Shown piece after piece: positions 28,596 through 47,991 of a DNA stretch of 64,000 nucleotides. Numbering within the stretch: the first letter of the stretch is position 1; every line of letters starts with the position of its first letter. The notes beneath the pieces were generated by a model. That model ran no database searches. It saw only the letters and a program-made list of their open reading frames with translations, and was not told where the DNA came from. The stretch is from Synechococcus sp. HK01-R. GTDB taxonomy: Bacteria > Cyanobacteriota > Cyanobacteriia > PCC-6307 > Cyanobiaceae. The stretch covers positions 186,001 through 250,000 of the forward strand of contig NZ_CP059059.1 in assembly GCF_014217855.1 (NCBI RefSeq), in the 5' to 3' direction. The translations under genes and the position numbers were made by a program.

Positions 28596-30362
28596 TCAGA
28601 CGGCCAGAGACCTGCGGCGGCCCGAACGCAGAAGCAGCGTCAGGCAAACCACCGTGACAATCAGCCCGATCCAACCGCTGAGCTGCTGATGCAGCAGGAA
28701 CGCGCCCGATCCGAGCAGAGCGCCGAAGAGCACGCCACTACTCAAAAGAAAACGGAGGAGTAGGGCTGGTAGAGACTCGGCTCCATCGCTGGCATCCGGT
28801 TGACGCCAGCGGCGCCAACCGGGCCCGGGGGGCTGCACCTGTTGCACGAAGCGCTCGAGGACTGCTGCTGATTCGGGTGGGGTGCTGAGCATCACCACCA
28901 CCCAGACCACGGCAGTCAGGGCTGTGGTGACCATCAAGCGCGAGCCGTAATCCGAGATCTGCAGCACAGGCACCACCGAAGTGCTGAGGCCAACACAAAA
29001 GCCGCAGAGCATGGCAGCCAGCTCAGCGGCGGCGTTGATCCGCCACCAGAACCAACGCAACACAAGCACGACCCCTGGCCCGGTCCCAATGGCGATCACC
29101 AAACGGAACACCGTGCCGATGCTGTCGCTGATGAGAGCGGTGATCACGCCAAGCACCACCAGCAGCACACTCATCAGTTGCCCGATCAGCAGCAGCTCCC
29201 GCTGGGAGGCCTCCGGCCGGATAAAACGTTGGTAAAGGTCATGGGTGAGATAACTGGCCCCCCAGTTCACGGAAGTGCTCACCGTGCTCATGAAAGCGGC
29301 CACCAATGACACGACCACGAGGCCGAGCACAACCGGCGGCAAGTACTGAACCGCCAAAGCGGGATAGCTGAGCTCCCAGTCGCTTTGGTCCGGCAGAAGC
29401 ACCAGCGCGGCAAGCGCCACCAACACCCAAAGCCAGCTCCGAACGAGATAGTTGACCACCAAGAACACCCAACCGGCGAGGCGCGCCTGCTGTTCGTCCT
29501 TCGTGGCCAGCATGCGCTGGATGAACTCACCGCCGCCATCACTACGTCGGAAGCTCCACCACTGCACGCTGAGGTAGGCCAAAAACGTGGACACACTGAT
29601 TCCGGCACCGCCAATCCAGTCGAGGCCTGCGTCCGTCCAGCGCCAAGGCACCAGCGACAGCAGTTCCGGACGGCCGAGGGCATCGAGGCTGCTCAGAAGT
29701 GCTTCCATCCCCCCGGCGGCATGGATTGCAGCCCAGGCAACCGCCAGGGCCCCCAGCAAGGCCAGCAGAAGCTGCACAAAATCAGTGACCACAACAGCCC
29801 AGAGACCACCGGCGGCGGTGTAAGTGAGCACGAGGCCTGCCACAACCGCCAACAGCAGCACGGTGTCAGAGAGGCCACCGAAGGCAGGAATCGGCTGATC
29901 CGAGACGATCCCCAGCGCCTCCACCACTTTGCGCATCGCCAAGAAGGCATACCCGATGCCGATGCAGTTGACCGGAAGCGCGAGCAGGAAGGCTTTGATC
30001 CCCCGCAACCAGGCGGCGGCTGGCCCGCCGTAGCGCAGCTCTGTAAAGGCGGCGTCAGTCAGCACACCACTGCGCCGCCAAAGCGGCGCGAAGACCACAG
30101 CCATTGCCACATGGGCGAGACCAAATCCCCACCACTCCCAGTTGGCCGCAAGCCCACGGGTACCCACGAGACCCGCCACATAGAGGGGCGTATCGATGGA
30201 GAAGGTGGTGGCAGCCATCGAGGCCCCAGCCAGCCAGCCACTGAGGCTGCGACCGGCCACGAAGTAGTCGTCCTCTCCACGATTGCGTCGGGCCAGCCAG
30301 AGTCCGAGAACCAGGGTCCCCGCCAGATAAAGAACAAGGATCAACCAGTCAATTCCCGCCAT
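28596..30362 (-). CDS. Sodium:solute symporter (SSS family)
   Basis: This 588-residue transporter has about 13-14 membrane segments. The N-terminus has GEDDYFVAGRSLSGWLAGAS and the loop FSIDTPLYVAG typical of this family, with TAAGGLWAVVVTDFVQ in the middle. The substrate cannot be told from sequence; relatives carry sugars, proline, urea or organic acids. ATG 30362 (MAGIDWLILVLYLAG) is chosen over a TTG 33 bases upstream that would overlap the rlmN 3' end. Confidence 0.9.
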   Translation of the reverse strand: MAGIDWLILVLYLAGTLVLGLWLARRNRGEDDYFVAGRSLSGWLAGASMAATTFSIDTPLYVAGLVGTRGLAANWEWWGFGLAHVAMAVVFAPLWRRSGVLTDAAFTELRYGGPAAAWLRGIKAFLLALPVNCIGIGYAFLAMRKVVEALGIVSDQPIPAFGGLSDTVLLLAVVAGLVLTYTAAGGLWAVVVTDFVQLLLALLGALAVAWAAIHAAGGMEALLSSLDALGRPELLSLVPWRWTDAGLDWIGGAGISVSTFLAYLSVQWWSFRRSDGGGEFIQRMLATKDEQQARLAGWVFLVVNYLVRSWLWVLVALAALVLLPDQSDWELSYPALAVQYLPPVVLGLVVVSLVAAFMSTVSTSVNWGASYLTHDLYQRFIRPEASQRELLLIGQLMSVLLVVLGVITALISDSIGTVFRLVIAIGTGPGVVLVLRWFWWRINAAAELAAMLCGFCVGLSTSVVPVLQISDYGSRLMVTTALTAVVWVVVMLSTPPESAAVLERFVQQVQPPGPGWRRWRQPDASDGAESLPALLLRFLLSSGVLFGALLGSGAFLLHQQLSGWIGLIVTVVCLTLLLRSGRRRSLAV

Positions 30363-30391
30363 GGAGCCCTGCCGGATGGCGGCAGTCTCGA

Positions 30392-31653
<1,262 letters not shown>

Positions 31654-31667
31654 TCAGGGCAGAGGGA

Positions 31668-37716
<6,049 letters not shown>

Positions 37717-37765
37717 TGACGGTTAAGGGAAGAGAGGGGGTCTGTCGGTTCGATCGTTCGGTCCG

Positions 37766-40700
37766 TCAGTCCTCGTCGTAATCCGCGACGCCGAGGGATT
37801 CATAGGTGGGCCTACTGGGCGTGCTCCGGCGGGGATTCACGTCCTGCATCAGATCCACTTCCTTGCCTTCATCGGTGAAGACCGCGATGTCCAGTCCGAG
37901 GGACTGAAGTTCGCGCATCAGCACCTTGAAGGATTCCGGGGTACCAGGACGGGGGATCGGCTTGCCCTTGACGATGGCGTTGAGCGCCTCATTGCGGCCC
38001 TGCATGTCATCGGATTTAACCGTGAGCAGTTCCTGCAGGGTGTAGGCGGCGCCATAGGCCTCGAGTGCCCACACCTCCATCTCACCCAGACGCTGACCAC
38101 CTTGCTGGGCCTTACCACCAAGGGGCTGCTGGGTCACCAGGGAGTAAGGACCCGTCGAGCGAGCGTGGATCTTGTCGTCCACCAAGTGAACGAGCTTCAG
38201 GAAGTGGGAATAGCCCACTGCAACAGGCTGGTCAAAGGGTTCACCGGTGCGTCCATCACGGAGCAGCAGCTTGCCGGGATCATCCGGGTTGTAAATCCAG
38301 TCTTTGCCGGGCTGGCTCGCAGCCTCCTTCAGGAAGGCCTCCACGGTCTGCTGAGATTTCTCAGCTCCATACATCTCATCGAAGGGAACCACCTTGACCC
38401 GACAGTCGAGATTGGAGGCGGCCCAACCCATCAAGAGCTCAAACACCTGTCCGACATTCATGCGGCTCGGCACACCCAGGGGGTTGAGCACGATGTCCAC
38501 CGGAGTGCCATCGGGCAAGTAGGGCATGTCCTCCCGAGGAAGGATGCGGCTGATGATGCCCTTGTTGCCATGGCGGCCAGCCATCTTGTCGCCGACCTGG
38601 ATCTTGCGACGCTGCGCCACATACACCCGCACCACCATGTTGGCGCCCGGGGGCAGCTCATCCCCCTGCTCACGGGTATAGATACGAACATCCACGACGC
38701 GGCCGCGCTCAGTGCTGGGAACGCGCAGGGAGTTATCGCGAACGTCGCGAGCCTTCTCACCGAAGATCGCACGCAGCAGCTTCTCTTCCGGCGGCTGATC
38801 TGACTCACCTTTTGGAGTCACCTTGCCCACCAGGATGTCGCCGCTCTCCACAAAGGCGCCGATGCGAATGATGCCCATCTCGTCAAGGTTGCCGAGGCTT
38901 TCCTCAGCAACATTGGGAATCTCGCGGGTGATCTCTTCAGGGCCGAGCTTGGTCTGGCGTGCTTCGATCTCGTACTTCTCGATGTGCACCGAGGTGTAGA
39001 GGTCGTCATTGACCAGACGCTCACTCACAAGAATCGCGTCCTCGTAGTTGTAACCCTCCCAGGGCATGTAGGCGATCAGCACGTTCTGGCCGAGCGCGAT
39101 CTCGCCGCCCTCACAGGCAGAGCCATCAGCCAGCACCTGACCGACGATGACGGGATCACCCTGACGCACGATCGGTCGCTGATTGAGGCAGGTGTCCTGG
39201 TTGGAACGCTGATACTTCTGCAGGAAATGGGTGTGATCCGTTCCCTCCTCGTCGCGCACGACAATCGCGGTGGCATCGACGAAGGTGACCGTGCCGTTGA
39301 CCCGGGAGATCGGCACCATGCCGGAGTCGCGTGCCACCTGGGTTTCCAAACCGGTTCCCACAAGGGGGCGCTCGGGTCGGAGCAGAGGCACGGCCTGCCG
39401 CTGCATATTCGAGCCCATCAGGGCACGGTTGGCGTCGTCATGCTCCAGGAAGGGGATCAGGGAGGTGGCCACAGAAATCACCTGGACAGGTGAAAGCTGC
39501 ACGTAGTCGACCTGCTCCGGGGGGACTTTCTCAAAGTCCTGGCGGTAACGCACTGGGATCAGATCGGCGAGGATGCGACCGTCTGAATCGGTGGCCACGT
39601 CACCAGGGGCGACACGACACTCGTCCTCCAGATCAGCGGAGAGATAGATGGGATCTCCCTGCTTGAGAACCACGCCGTTCTCAACCTTCCAGAAGGGGGT
39701 CTCGATGAACCCGTACTCATTCACCCGAGCGTGGGTGGCCAGGGAATTGATCAAACCGGCGTTGGGACCTTCCGGTGTCTCAATCGGGCAGAGACGGCCG
39801 TAGTGAGAGGGATGGATATCACGCACGGCGAAGCCGGCGCGCTCACGGGTCAGACCGCCTGGGCCCAGGGCCGAGATCCGGCGCTTGTGGGTGAGCTCAG
39901 CGAGGGGATTGGTCTGATCCATGAACTGGCTCAGCTGGCTGGAGCCGAAGAACTCCTTGATCGCCGCCACCAGGGGCTTGGGATTGACCAGCTGGGCAGG
40001 AGTGAGGGAGTCGGTCTCTCCGACAGTCATCCTCTCCTTGATGATCCGTTCGAGGCGGTTCAGGCCCACACGCACCTGGTTTTGCAGGAGTTCTCCAACC
40101 GAGCGCACGCGGCGATTGCCCAGGTGGTCGATGTCATCAAGGCTGGCCCCGCCGACATCGAGCTCGAGGTTGATGAGGTAATCGATGGTGGAGAGCACGT
40201 CCTCGTGGGTGAGGGTGCGGACCGCATCGGGAATCGTGAGGCGGAGCTTTTTATTGATTTTGTAGCGACCGACGCGACCGAGGTCGTAGCGCTTGGGATC
40301 GAAAAAGCGGGTCTGCAGCAGCTGCTGACCACCACTGACCGAGGGGGGCTCACCGGGGCGAAGCTTCTTATAAAGCTCAAGCAGAGCCTGATCCTCCGAG
40401 CTAATCCCTTCGTCGTTGGCGGCCTCAATCGACTTCTTGTAGTACTCCGGATGACGGAGCTTATCGATCACATCGTTATCCGAAAGACCCATGGCACGCA
40501 TCAGGACGTGCGCGTTGATCTTGCGGGTTTTATCGACCCGGACATGCAGCAGGTCGTTCTTATCGGTCTCGAACTTCAGCCAGGCGCCACGATTAGGAAT
40601 CACGCTGGCGTTGTAGGTGCGACGCCCGTTCTTATCCATTTCATCTTTGAAATAGACGCCGGGGCTGCGCACGATCTGGTTCACAATCACGCGCTCGGCA

Positions 40701-41059
40701 CCATTGATGATGAAAGTGCCGCGCTCGGTCATCAGGGGCAGCTCCCCGATGAAAACCTCCTGCTCCTTGATTTCACCGGTCTCTTTGTTGACCAACCGGC
40801 AGGTGACATACATCTGTGAAGCGAAGGTCGCATCACGGCGCTTGGCCTCTTCCACATCGTGGCGAGGGCGCTTGAGTCGGTACTCGCTACCGACGAAGTG
40901 CAGCTCAAGCTTGCCGGTGTAATCCGTGATCGGAGAAAAGCTTTCCAGCTCCTCGATCAGACCTTTGTCCAGGAACCACTTAAAGCTGGCACGCTGCACC
41001 TCCACCAGATCGGGCAGGTAGGTGGCGGTCTTGGCGACCTGAATCGCGCTGCTGCTCAT
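37766..41059 (-). CDS. rpoB: RNA polymerase beta subunit
   Basis: This 1097-residue RpoB contains the rifampicin-region sequence [20 protein letters not shown] and [18 protein letters not shown], plus [11 protein letters not shown] and the C-terminal [20 protein letters not shown]. The start at ATG 41059 gives [20 protein letters not shown]; a start ten codons upstream adds no conserved sequence. It heads the rpoB-rpoC1-rpoC2 operon behind a leader of about 270 bases. Confidence 0.98.
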   Translation of the reverse strand: MSSSAIQVAKTATYLPDLVEVQRASFKWFLDKGLIEELESFSPITDYTGKLELHFVGSEYRLKRPRHDVEEAKRRDATFASQMYVTCRLVNKETGEIKEQEVFIGELPLMTERGTFIINGAERVIVNQIVRSPGVYFKDEMDKNGRRTYNASVIPNRGAWLKFETDKNDLLHVRVDKTRKINAHVLMRAMGLSDNDVIDKLRHPEYYKKSIEAANDEGISSEDQALLELYKKLRPGEPPSVSGGQQLLQTRFFDPKRYDLGRVGRYKINKKLRLTIPDAVRTLTHEDVLSTIDYLINLELDVGGASLDDIDHLGNRRVRSVGELLQNQVRVGLNRLERIIKERMTVGETDSLTPAQLVNPKPLVAAIKEFFGSSQLSQFMDQTNPLAELTHKRRISALGPGGLTRERAGFAVRDIHPSHYGRLCPIETPEGPNAGLINSLATHARVNEYGFIETPFWKVENGVVLKQGDPIYLSADLEDECRVAPGDVATDSDGRILADLIPVRYRQDFEKVPPEQVDYVQLSPVQVISVATSLIPFLEHDDANRALMGSNMQRQAVPLLRPERPLVGTGLETQVARDSGMVPISRVNGTVTFVDATAIVVRDEEGTDHTHFLQKYQRSNQDTCLNQRPIVRQGDPVIVGQVLADGSACEGGEIALGQNVLIAYMPWEGYNYEDAILVSERLVNDDLYTSVHIEKYEIEARQTKLGPEEITREIPNVAEESLGNLDEMGIIRIGAFVESGDILVGKVTPKGESDQPPEEKLLRAIFGEKARDVRDNSLRVPSTERGRVVDVRIYTREQGDELPPGANMVVRVYVAQRRKIQVGDKMAGRHGNKGIISRILPREDMPYLPDGTPVDIVLNPLGVPSRMNVGQVFELLMGWAASNLDCRVKVVPFDEMYGAEKSQQTVEAFLKEAASQPGKDWIYNPDDPGKLLLRDGRTGEPFDQPVAVGYSHFLKLVHLVDDKIHARSTGPYSLVTQQPLGGKAQQGGQRLGEMEVWALEAYGAAYTLQELLTVKSDDMQGRNEALNAIVKGKPIPRPGTPESFKVLMRELQSLGLDIAVFTDEGKEVDLMQDVNPRRSTPSRPTYESLGVADYDED

Positions 41060-41332
41060 GCGGAGACCTGCAGAAGGATGGAGGGACAAAAGGCCTGAAG
41101 GTCAGCCGCTGAATTCCACGATCTTTGATCACCACAAGGCTGCGGCACCTCCTCGCCACGGGGAGAAGGCACCGCTGAAGGGGTCTCAGAGATCTCGGGA
41201 ACGAACGGCGGACGTCGTCAATGCACCGGAAGGGAGTGGACGCTTCGGGAGCCGCTGCGCAGAATCTGCGCATTGGCCAGGCCAATAAAACATCTTACAC
41301 TTCTACTCCGCCTTCGCCCGAAAGCGCTGGTT
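41060..41332 (-). promoter_or_regulatory. rpoB upstream region with tandem inverted repeats
   Basis: The 273-base gap between tatD and rpoB has no gene. Reading toward rpoB it contains a possible -10 (TAAGAT at 41292-41297, reverse strand). Two adjoining perfect inverted repeats follow: ATTGGCC-A-GGCCAAT (41272-41286) and TGCGCAG-AAT-CTGCGCA (41256-41272). They could be operator sites at the start point or hairpins in the leader RNA. No T-run follows, so they are not a normal terminator. Confidence 0.45.
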
Positions 41333-42118
41333 TCAGGGCAGAGCGAACAATTGACGGGCATTGGCGGTACTGCGCTCAGCCACCTCCTCCACGGTCTGCC
41401 CACGCAATTCAGCGACCCGTTGAGCCACCGCAGCCACAAAGGCAGGTTCGTTGCGCTTGCCTCGCCTGGGCACAGGGGCAAGAAACGGACAATCAGTCTC
41501 AACCAGAAATCGATTGTCCGGCACCTGTCGAGCACAGGCGTGAGTGACCTCAGCCTTGGGGAACGTCACCGTGCCACTGAAGCTGATGTAGAAGCCAAGC
41601 GCCAAAAACGCCTCCATCTCTTCAGGGGTACCACCCCAGCAGTGCATGACCCCCCTCGGGCAAGCACCACGAGCTTGACGCTCCTGCAGCTCACGCAGCA
41701 TCGGCTCAGCGGCATCGCGGCAGTGAATGATCACCGGGCGGTCAAGCTCAACCGCCAGATCAAGCTGGGGCCTCAGCACCGCCAACTGCTCATCGAGATT
41801 CTTATCGCGGTACAAATCGAGACCGAGTTCACCGATGGCCACCACTCGGGGATCATCAAGAGCAGCGCGACGCAACAATGCCGCGGTGTCAGACGTCCAG
41901 TGCTCCGTATCCAGTGGATGCACACCCACCGAATAACGCATCTCCGGGAAGCGATCGGCAAGGGCCCGGATCGCCGGGATTTCAGAAGGCTCGACGCAAG
42001 CATGAAGCAGAGCCACCACCCCGGCCTCTCGCCAGCGCTGTGACACCTCGTCGAGATCCGCGTCGAAATTGCGGAACACGATGTGACAGTGACTGTCGAT
42101 CAGCGAAAGAGTGGACAC
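41333..42118 (-). CDS. tatD: TatD-family metal-dependent hydrolase/DNase
   Basis: This 261-residue TIM-barrel hydrolase has the metal ligands in DSHCH at the N-terminus, IGELGLDLY (Glu), VIIHCRDAA (His), VMHCWGG (His) and VETDCPFL (Asp). TatD proteins are 3'-5' nucleases or quality-control hydrolases. The start is GTG 42118. A perfect hairpin (42121-42145) ends two bases before this start and would cover any ribosome binding site. Confidence 0.93.
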   Translation of the reverse strand: MSTLSLIDSHCHIVFRNFDADLDEVSQRWREAGVVALLHACVEPSEIPAIRALADRFPEMRYSVGVHPLDTEHWTSDTAALLRRAALDDPRVVAIGELGLDLYRDKNLDEQLAVLRPQLDLAVELDRPVIIHCRDAAEPMLRELQERQARGACPRGVMHCWGGTPEEMEAFLALGFYISFSGTVTFPKAEVTHACARQVPDNRFLVETDCPFLAPVPRRGKRNEPAFVAAVAQRVAELRGQTVEEVAERSTANARQLFALP

Positions 42119-42120
42119 AA

Positions 42121-42145
42121 GGACCGGAAACGCGCCTTCCGGTCC
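42121..42145 (-). other. Stem-loop between rpsT and tatD
   Basis: GGACCGGAA (42121-42129) pairs perfectly with TTCCGGTCC (42137-42145) around a seven-base loop. It lies 30 bases after the rpsT stop and immediately before the tatD GTG. It has no T tract in the direction of transcription, so it may be a processing or attenuation hairpin, or block tatD translation. Confidence 0.5.
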
Positions 42146-42175
42146 ATTTTGCAGAGTTGAACCTTGGAGCGATGC

Positions 42176-42538
<363 letters not shown>

Positions 42539-42604
42539 TCATCCTTCGGACGGGAGCAGCGGGTTCTAGCTTGATCAGATGCCATTGCCTCAGAGCCCCC
42601 GCCG

Positions 42605-43936
42605 ATGACCCAGCCGAACCGTGAGGTTCCCTCCAAGGCCAAGATCCACCTTCGCTGCCTCCATGACGCGGATCAGGCCGCTGCCTTGCTGGATCAGATC
42701 GCAGGGCGAACCGGCGGTGATGCGCAGCAGCAAGCACAGGCCACTGTCGACGGGATCCTGACGCGCGTGCGACGAGACGGCGACCAGGCTTTGATCGAAC
42801 TGACCGAGGAATTAGACGGTTTCAAGCCCGAGCCCATTCAGCTGGATCCAGCGCTGCTTGAAGAGGCCTGGAAGCGAACACCGGCCGATCTCCGGGACGC
42901 TCTGGACTTGGCCCATCGCCGCATTCAGGATTTTCACTCCCGTCAGAAACCCCAGGACCTCGACTTTGAGGGGGTCCATGGTGAGCGTCTCGGACGTCGA
43001 TGGCGCCCCGTACACCGGGCGGGGCTCTATGTCCCAGGTGGACGCGCTGCTTACCCAAGCACTGTGTTGATGAATGCGGTGCCTGCACGCACTGCCGGGG
43101 TGGAACGTGTCGTGATGGTCACTCCCGCCGGCCGGGATGGTTGCGTCAATCCAACGGTCTTGGCCGCTGCCCACATCGCAGGAATTCAAGAGGTTTACCG
43201 GGTGGGTGGTGCCCAGGCGATTGCCGCCCTTGCCTTCGGCACCGAAACGATTCCACAGGTCGATGTCATTACAGGGCCAGGAAATCTTTATGTGACCCTG
43301 GCCAAAAAAGCGGTGGTTGGGCAGGTGGGAATCGATTCCCTCGCCGGTCCCAGCGAGGTGCTGGTCATCGCAGACCACACAGCCGCAGTCGCCCACGTCG
43401 CTGCCGACCTGCTGGCCCAGGCCGAGCATGACCCGCTGGCTGCCTCCGTGCTGCTCACGACGGAGCCAGCCCTCGCAGCTGCATTACCGGCCGAACTGGA
43501 ACGTCAGCTCTGCGATCACCCCCGCGAGAGCATCTGCAGGCAATCCCTGACGAACTGGGGACTTGTTGTGGTCTGCGACAGCCTGGAAAGCTGTGCCCGC
43601 CTCAGTGATCGCTTCGCACCCGAACATCTGGAGTTGCTGGTGGAGCGCCCCGAGGCCCTGGCGGATCGCATCCGCACGGCAGGGGCGATCTTTATTGGCT
43701 CATGGTCACCGGAGGCGGTCGGCGATTACCTCGCAGGCCCGAACCACACCCTGCCCACCTGTGGAACAGCTCGTTTCAGTGGGGCCCTGAGTGTCGAAAC
43801 CTTTATGCGCCATACCTCCCTGATCGCCTTCAACAGGGCAGCCCTGGAAGCCACCGGCGGAGCCGTCATGGAATTGGCCCGCAGCGAGGGGCTGCACAGC
43901 CATGCCAACTCGGTGTCGGTGCGGCTCAACGCCTGA
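42605..43936 (+). CDS. hisD: Histidinol dehydrogenase
   Basis: HisD makes the last two oxidations of histidine synthesis, histidinol to histidine. The 443-residue enzyme has [20 protein letters not shown], the signature [14 protein letters not shown], the zinc and catalytic residues in [11 protein letters not shown] and RFAPEHLEL, and [23 protein letters not shown] 42605 is used. It converges on rpiA with an 11-base overlap of the coding ends. Confidence 0.97.
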   Translation: MTQPNREVPSKAKIHLRCLHDADQAAALLDQIAGRTGGDAQQQAQATVDGILTRVRRDGDQALIELTEELDGFKPEPIQLDPALLEEAWKRTPADLRDALDLAHRRIQDFHSRQKPQDLDFEGVHGERLGRRWRPVHRAGLYVPGGRAAYPSTVLMNAVPARTAGVERVVMVTPAGRDGCVNPTVLAAAHIAGIQEVYRVGGAQAIAALAFGTETIPQVDVITGPGNLYVTLAKKAVVGQVGIDSLAGPSEVLVIADHTAAVAHVAADLLAQAEHDPLAASVLLTTEPALAAALPAELERQLCDHPRESICRQSLTNWGLVVVCDSLESCARLSDRFAPEHLELLVERPEALADRIRTAGAIFIGSWSPEAVGDYLAGPNHTLPTCGTARFSGALSVETFMRHTSLIAFNRAALEATGGAVMELARSEGLHSHANSVSVRLNA

Positions 43937-44636
43937 CGAGATCTCGTACACCGGCCACACCGTCACTGATCTCACCAACCAGCACTTGATCGGTGATGTT
44001 CACGAACAGGCCGTTCTCCAACACCCCAGGAAGATTGTTGATGGCCTGCTCGAGGCCAGCAGGATCGCTGACGCCACCTTCAAATTTCACATCCAGCACC
44101 AGGTTTCCCTGATCGGTGACCACTGGACCGGCCTTCTTCACTGCCATCCGCAGTTCAGCCTCTCCCCCCATCTCGGACAGCTGTGCTTTGACCTGGCGCC
44201 AGGCGCCTGGGAGCACCTCCACAGGCAACAAAAAGCCGAGGTTCAGGGTGTCCACCAGCTTGGTGGAATCAACCACCACCACGAACCGGTCGGCGCGAAC
44301 AGCCACCAGCTTTTCCTGCACATGGCAGGCTCCGCCTCCCTTGATCAGCTGAAAGGAAGGATCGACTTCATCAGCCCCATCGATGGCCAGATCGATGCGA
44401 TCCACAGCATTCAGGCTTTGCAGAGGGATCCCAAGTTCTGCCGCCAGAACCTCCCCTTGAAACGAGGTGGTCACCCCGACGATCTCCGTGAGTTCACCTT
44501 GCTTCAACTTGGCACCAAGGGCCTGGATCATCAGGGCTGCCGTGGAGCCTGACCCGAGCCCGACCACCATGCCGCTCTGGATCTGCTCTGTGGCAGCAGC
44601 AGCCACAGCCTGCTTCATCTGGGTCTGAAGATCCAC
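43926..44636 (-). CDS. rpiA: Ribose-5-phosphate isomerase A
   Basis: RpiA interconverts ribose-5-phosphate and ribulose-5-phosphate in the Calvin and pentose phosphate cycles. The 236-residue protein has [15 protein letters not shown] (phosphate binding), [24 protein letters not shown] (catalytic Asp and Lys in this stretch) and VVVDSTKLV. The start is GTG 44636. The HtrA protease gene stops 39 bases upstream of it... on the same strand and is read first. Confidence 0.95.
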   Translation of the reverse strand: MDLQTQMKQAVAAAATEQIQSGMVVGLGSGSTAALMIQALGAKLKQGELTEIVGVTTSFQGEVLAAELGIPLQSLNAVDRIDLAIDGADEVDPSFQLIKGGGACHVQEKLVAVRADRFVVVVDSTKLVDTLNLGFLLPVEVLPGAWRQVKAQLSEMGGEAELRMAVKKAGPVVTDQGNLVLDVKFEGGVSDPAGLEQAINNLPGVLENGLFVNITDQVLVGEISDGVAGVRDLVRR

Positions 44637-44675
44637 TGTCGTTGGTCAAAGACTGGCGAGACCGTAGCAAGGGTT

Positions 44676-45821
<1,146 letters not shown>

Positions 45822-45897
45822 CTAGGGGCATCCCAGAGCATCGACGAATCTCTCCCCGCTGACTAGATCTATGGGTGATCTCCACGATGTGGGTTCC

Positions 45898-46659
45898 ATG
45901 GGATCCATTCGGCATGCGCGGCTGGCCTTACTCGCCGTCTGCAGCACCTTCTTGCTGGCCTGTCAGAAACCTGCTGAACAGACAACGGGCAATCCGCCAG
46001 CAACCCCTGATCTTGTCTCCGAAAGCGGGCAACTGCGAGCGGTGGTGATCGGGACGGAGCTGCCGATGGTGCGCAAAGCCGATCAAGGATTTGACGGCCT
46101 CAGTTTCGTCGTGCTGGAGGCCATACGCGACCAGCTCAATGCCGAAGGAGTCAAGGGTGCGAAGCAAGTCAGCATCGTTCCCATCGTTGCTCCGACTATG
46201 GCGTCGGGTTTGGAGATGATCCGCTCAGGGAAAGCCGACATCGCCTGTGGGGTGAATTTCTCCTGGGAGCGACAAAAGAACTTCGACTTCACCCTTCCTT
46301 TTGCCTCCAGCGGGATCAGGCTGCTGGCGCCGAAAGGGAATGACGGCACTCCCAAGAACCTCCAGGGCAAGACGATCGGCGTCATTGCCGACAGCGTTGC
46401 CGCCAACGTGCTGGCTGAAAACATCAATCAAGCGACGTTCAAGAGCTATGCAACCCCAAGCGATGCGCTGCAGGCTCTGAAATCTGGCGCCATCCAATTG
46501 TTGGCGGGCGACAGCCTCATCCCTGCAACAACGTTCGCGTTGGGAAAGGCATCGACGCTCCACATCGATCGACAGCAGCCCCAATTTCCAGAAGAACCTT
46601 TTCCTGAAGAGCCCAGGCATCCATCAAGGTGGCGCCACGGGCATGACAAACAAGCCTGA
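45898..46659 (+). pseudogene. Truncated grrP-like solute-binding lipoprotein
   Basis: The product begins with a lipoprotein signal (LLAVCSTFLLACQKP, lipobox cysteine) and aligns closely with the intact grrP at 47992: QLRAVVIGTELP against KLRAVVIGQQLP, DGLSFVVLEAIRDQL in both, IACGVNFSWERQ against IACGVGFSWERQ. Similarity stops at GDSL (near 46518), about two thirds along. The remaining ~47 codons read through the antisense of the mscS 3' end and look random (EEPFPEEPRHPSRWRHGHDK). I infer a decayed or truncated paralog. ATG 45871 is an alternative start. Confidence 0.7.
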
Positions 46660-47557
46660 GATTCAGGCTGGAATCTCCATAGCCGATGAAATTGACGGCA
46701 AGAGTGCGGCTTGCATCGACATCGGGGTGCCCACGCAGCCAGCTTTCCATTGCGGAAGTGAGCTCAGGAATCAGCGCGCGATTGGCGTAGTTAAGCCCGA
46801 ATTCAATCCAGACCCGGCGATTATCAATTTCGCTGATGTTGATCACCGGCTTGGCACTAAAAATCGCATTGGGCACAAAAAGAGGCTGGCGATCCACCGA
46901 ACGAAGGCGCGTATAAAACCAGCTAATCTTTTCGACAGTTCCCGAGAGATTTTCCGAAGGAATATCAATGTAATCACCCACAACGAATGGCCTATTGACA
47001 TACAAGCTCAGGCCACTGAGTGAATTCGAGACAATACTCTGGGCGCCAAAACCAACGGCCGCCGCGCCGAAGCCACCGGCAGTAATCAGCACGGCGGCAG
47101 AGATACCCAGTAGACGCATCACCTGCAGCACGAGGACAAGCAGCGCTAGGCCAAGCAGGAGCTTGCCAATCACGTCGAGCAAGAACGTGCGGTCCTTCTT
47201 CTCCAAACCGGGCAGCAAACGTTCGCCGTAGCGATCGGGGTGCGCCTCGATCACTCCCTTCCAGCGCAGAAGGGTCCAGGAGAACCCCACAACAGCTATC
47301 TCGACAAAGAAGGAGCGGCTACCAAGGCCATCCCGGGGCAGATCAATGACCTGGGGATCAAGAAGCTCGCCGATCCACCAGCCCAAGGAGGCAAGCGCCA
47401 AGCTCATGCACACGCTCAGTCGACTGGCGAGCAGCAGATGGCGACGCAAAGACCCTGAACCGAACCGGCGAGCGATCAGATCAAGAGCGAACCAAATCAG
47501 CAGCGCACTGCCCAGCCCAATCAGCGGAATCTGCGAGTCAAAAGGAAGCGTCGTCAC
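46517..47557 (-). CDS. MscS-family mechanosensitive channel
   Basis: This 346-residue protein has about four N-terminal membrane segments, the pore-lining MscS helix (GFGAAAVGFGAQSIVSNSLSG) and the cytoplasmic beta domain (VNRPFVVGDYIDI, GTVEKISWFYTRLRS). It lets solutes out on osmotic downshock or serves signalling. It starts at ATG 47557. Its last 140 bases lie antisense to the truncated grrP copy, and its stop codon falls exactly where grrP similarity ends. Confidence 0.9.
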   Translation of the reverse strand: MTTLPFDSQIPLIGLGSALLIWFALDLIARRFGSGSLRRHLLLASRLSVCMSLALASLGWWIGELLDPQVIDLPRDGLGSRSFFVEIAVVGFSWTLLRWKGVIEAHPDRYGERLLPGLEKKDRTFLLDVIGKLLLGLALLVLVLQVMRLLGISAAVLITAGGFGAAAVGFGAQSIVSNSLSGLSLYVNRPFVVGDYIDIPSENLSGTVEKISWFYTRLRSVDRQPLFVPNAIFSAKPVINISEIDNRRVWIEFGLNYANRALIPELTSAMESWLRGHPDVDASRTLAVNFIGYGDSSLNLRLVCHARGATLMDAWALQEKVLLEIGAAVDRCGASMPFPTRTLLQG

Positions 47558-47641
47558 AACAGCAGGGCGATCGCGGGGGATTTCGGGACCCTACCAAGCG
47601 CAATCCGGCCTTAACTTGCCTCTCTCACCGCCCGATCCACG

Positions 47642-47908
47642 ATGACGGTCCCCTCAAGCCAGCGTCTTCGCTGTGAGCTCTGCCAGGTTGAGATCGATTG
47701 CCAGCCCGGTCTGCCCGACCAAGTGCTCTTCAGTCGCGGCCCCGGCGGAACCCGGAGCAAGCTGTGGGCCAGGGTGTGCCAATACCTGACCACCGGGGAG
47801 CAGAAGGCGCGCTGCATCAACCAGGTCCCAACCCTGCGAGGCGATGAAAAACCTGGGGATCGCTACGAGGATCTATCGAGCATCGATCTGGGAGGAAATC
47901 AGACCTGA
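47642..47908 (+). CDS. Small cysteine-containing hypothetical protein
   Basis: This 88-residue protein starts at ATG 47642, divergent from mscS. The N-terminus has RCELCQVEIDCQPGLPD with three cysteines, and VCQYLTTGEQKARCINQ adds two more, a spacing that could hold metal or form disulfides. The acidic C-terminus reads DRYEDLSSIDLGGN. I recognise no family. It precedes grrP by 83 bases on the same strand. Confidence 0.6.
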   Translation: MTVPSSQRLRCELCQVEIDCQPGLPDQVLFSRGPGGTRSKLWARVCQYLTTGEQKARCINQVPTLRGDEKPGDRYEDLSSIDLGGNQT

Positions 47909-47991
47909 TCCGATTCGTGCACACCCCGGCACGATGCGGTGGACACCGCCAGCGAGCCTGCCTAGACGTGCGGTAACGCGCACTCTTTCCG

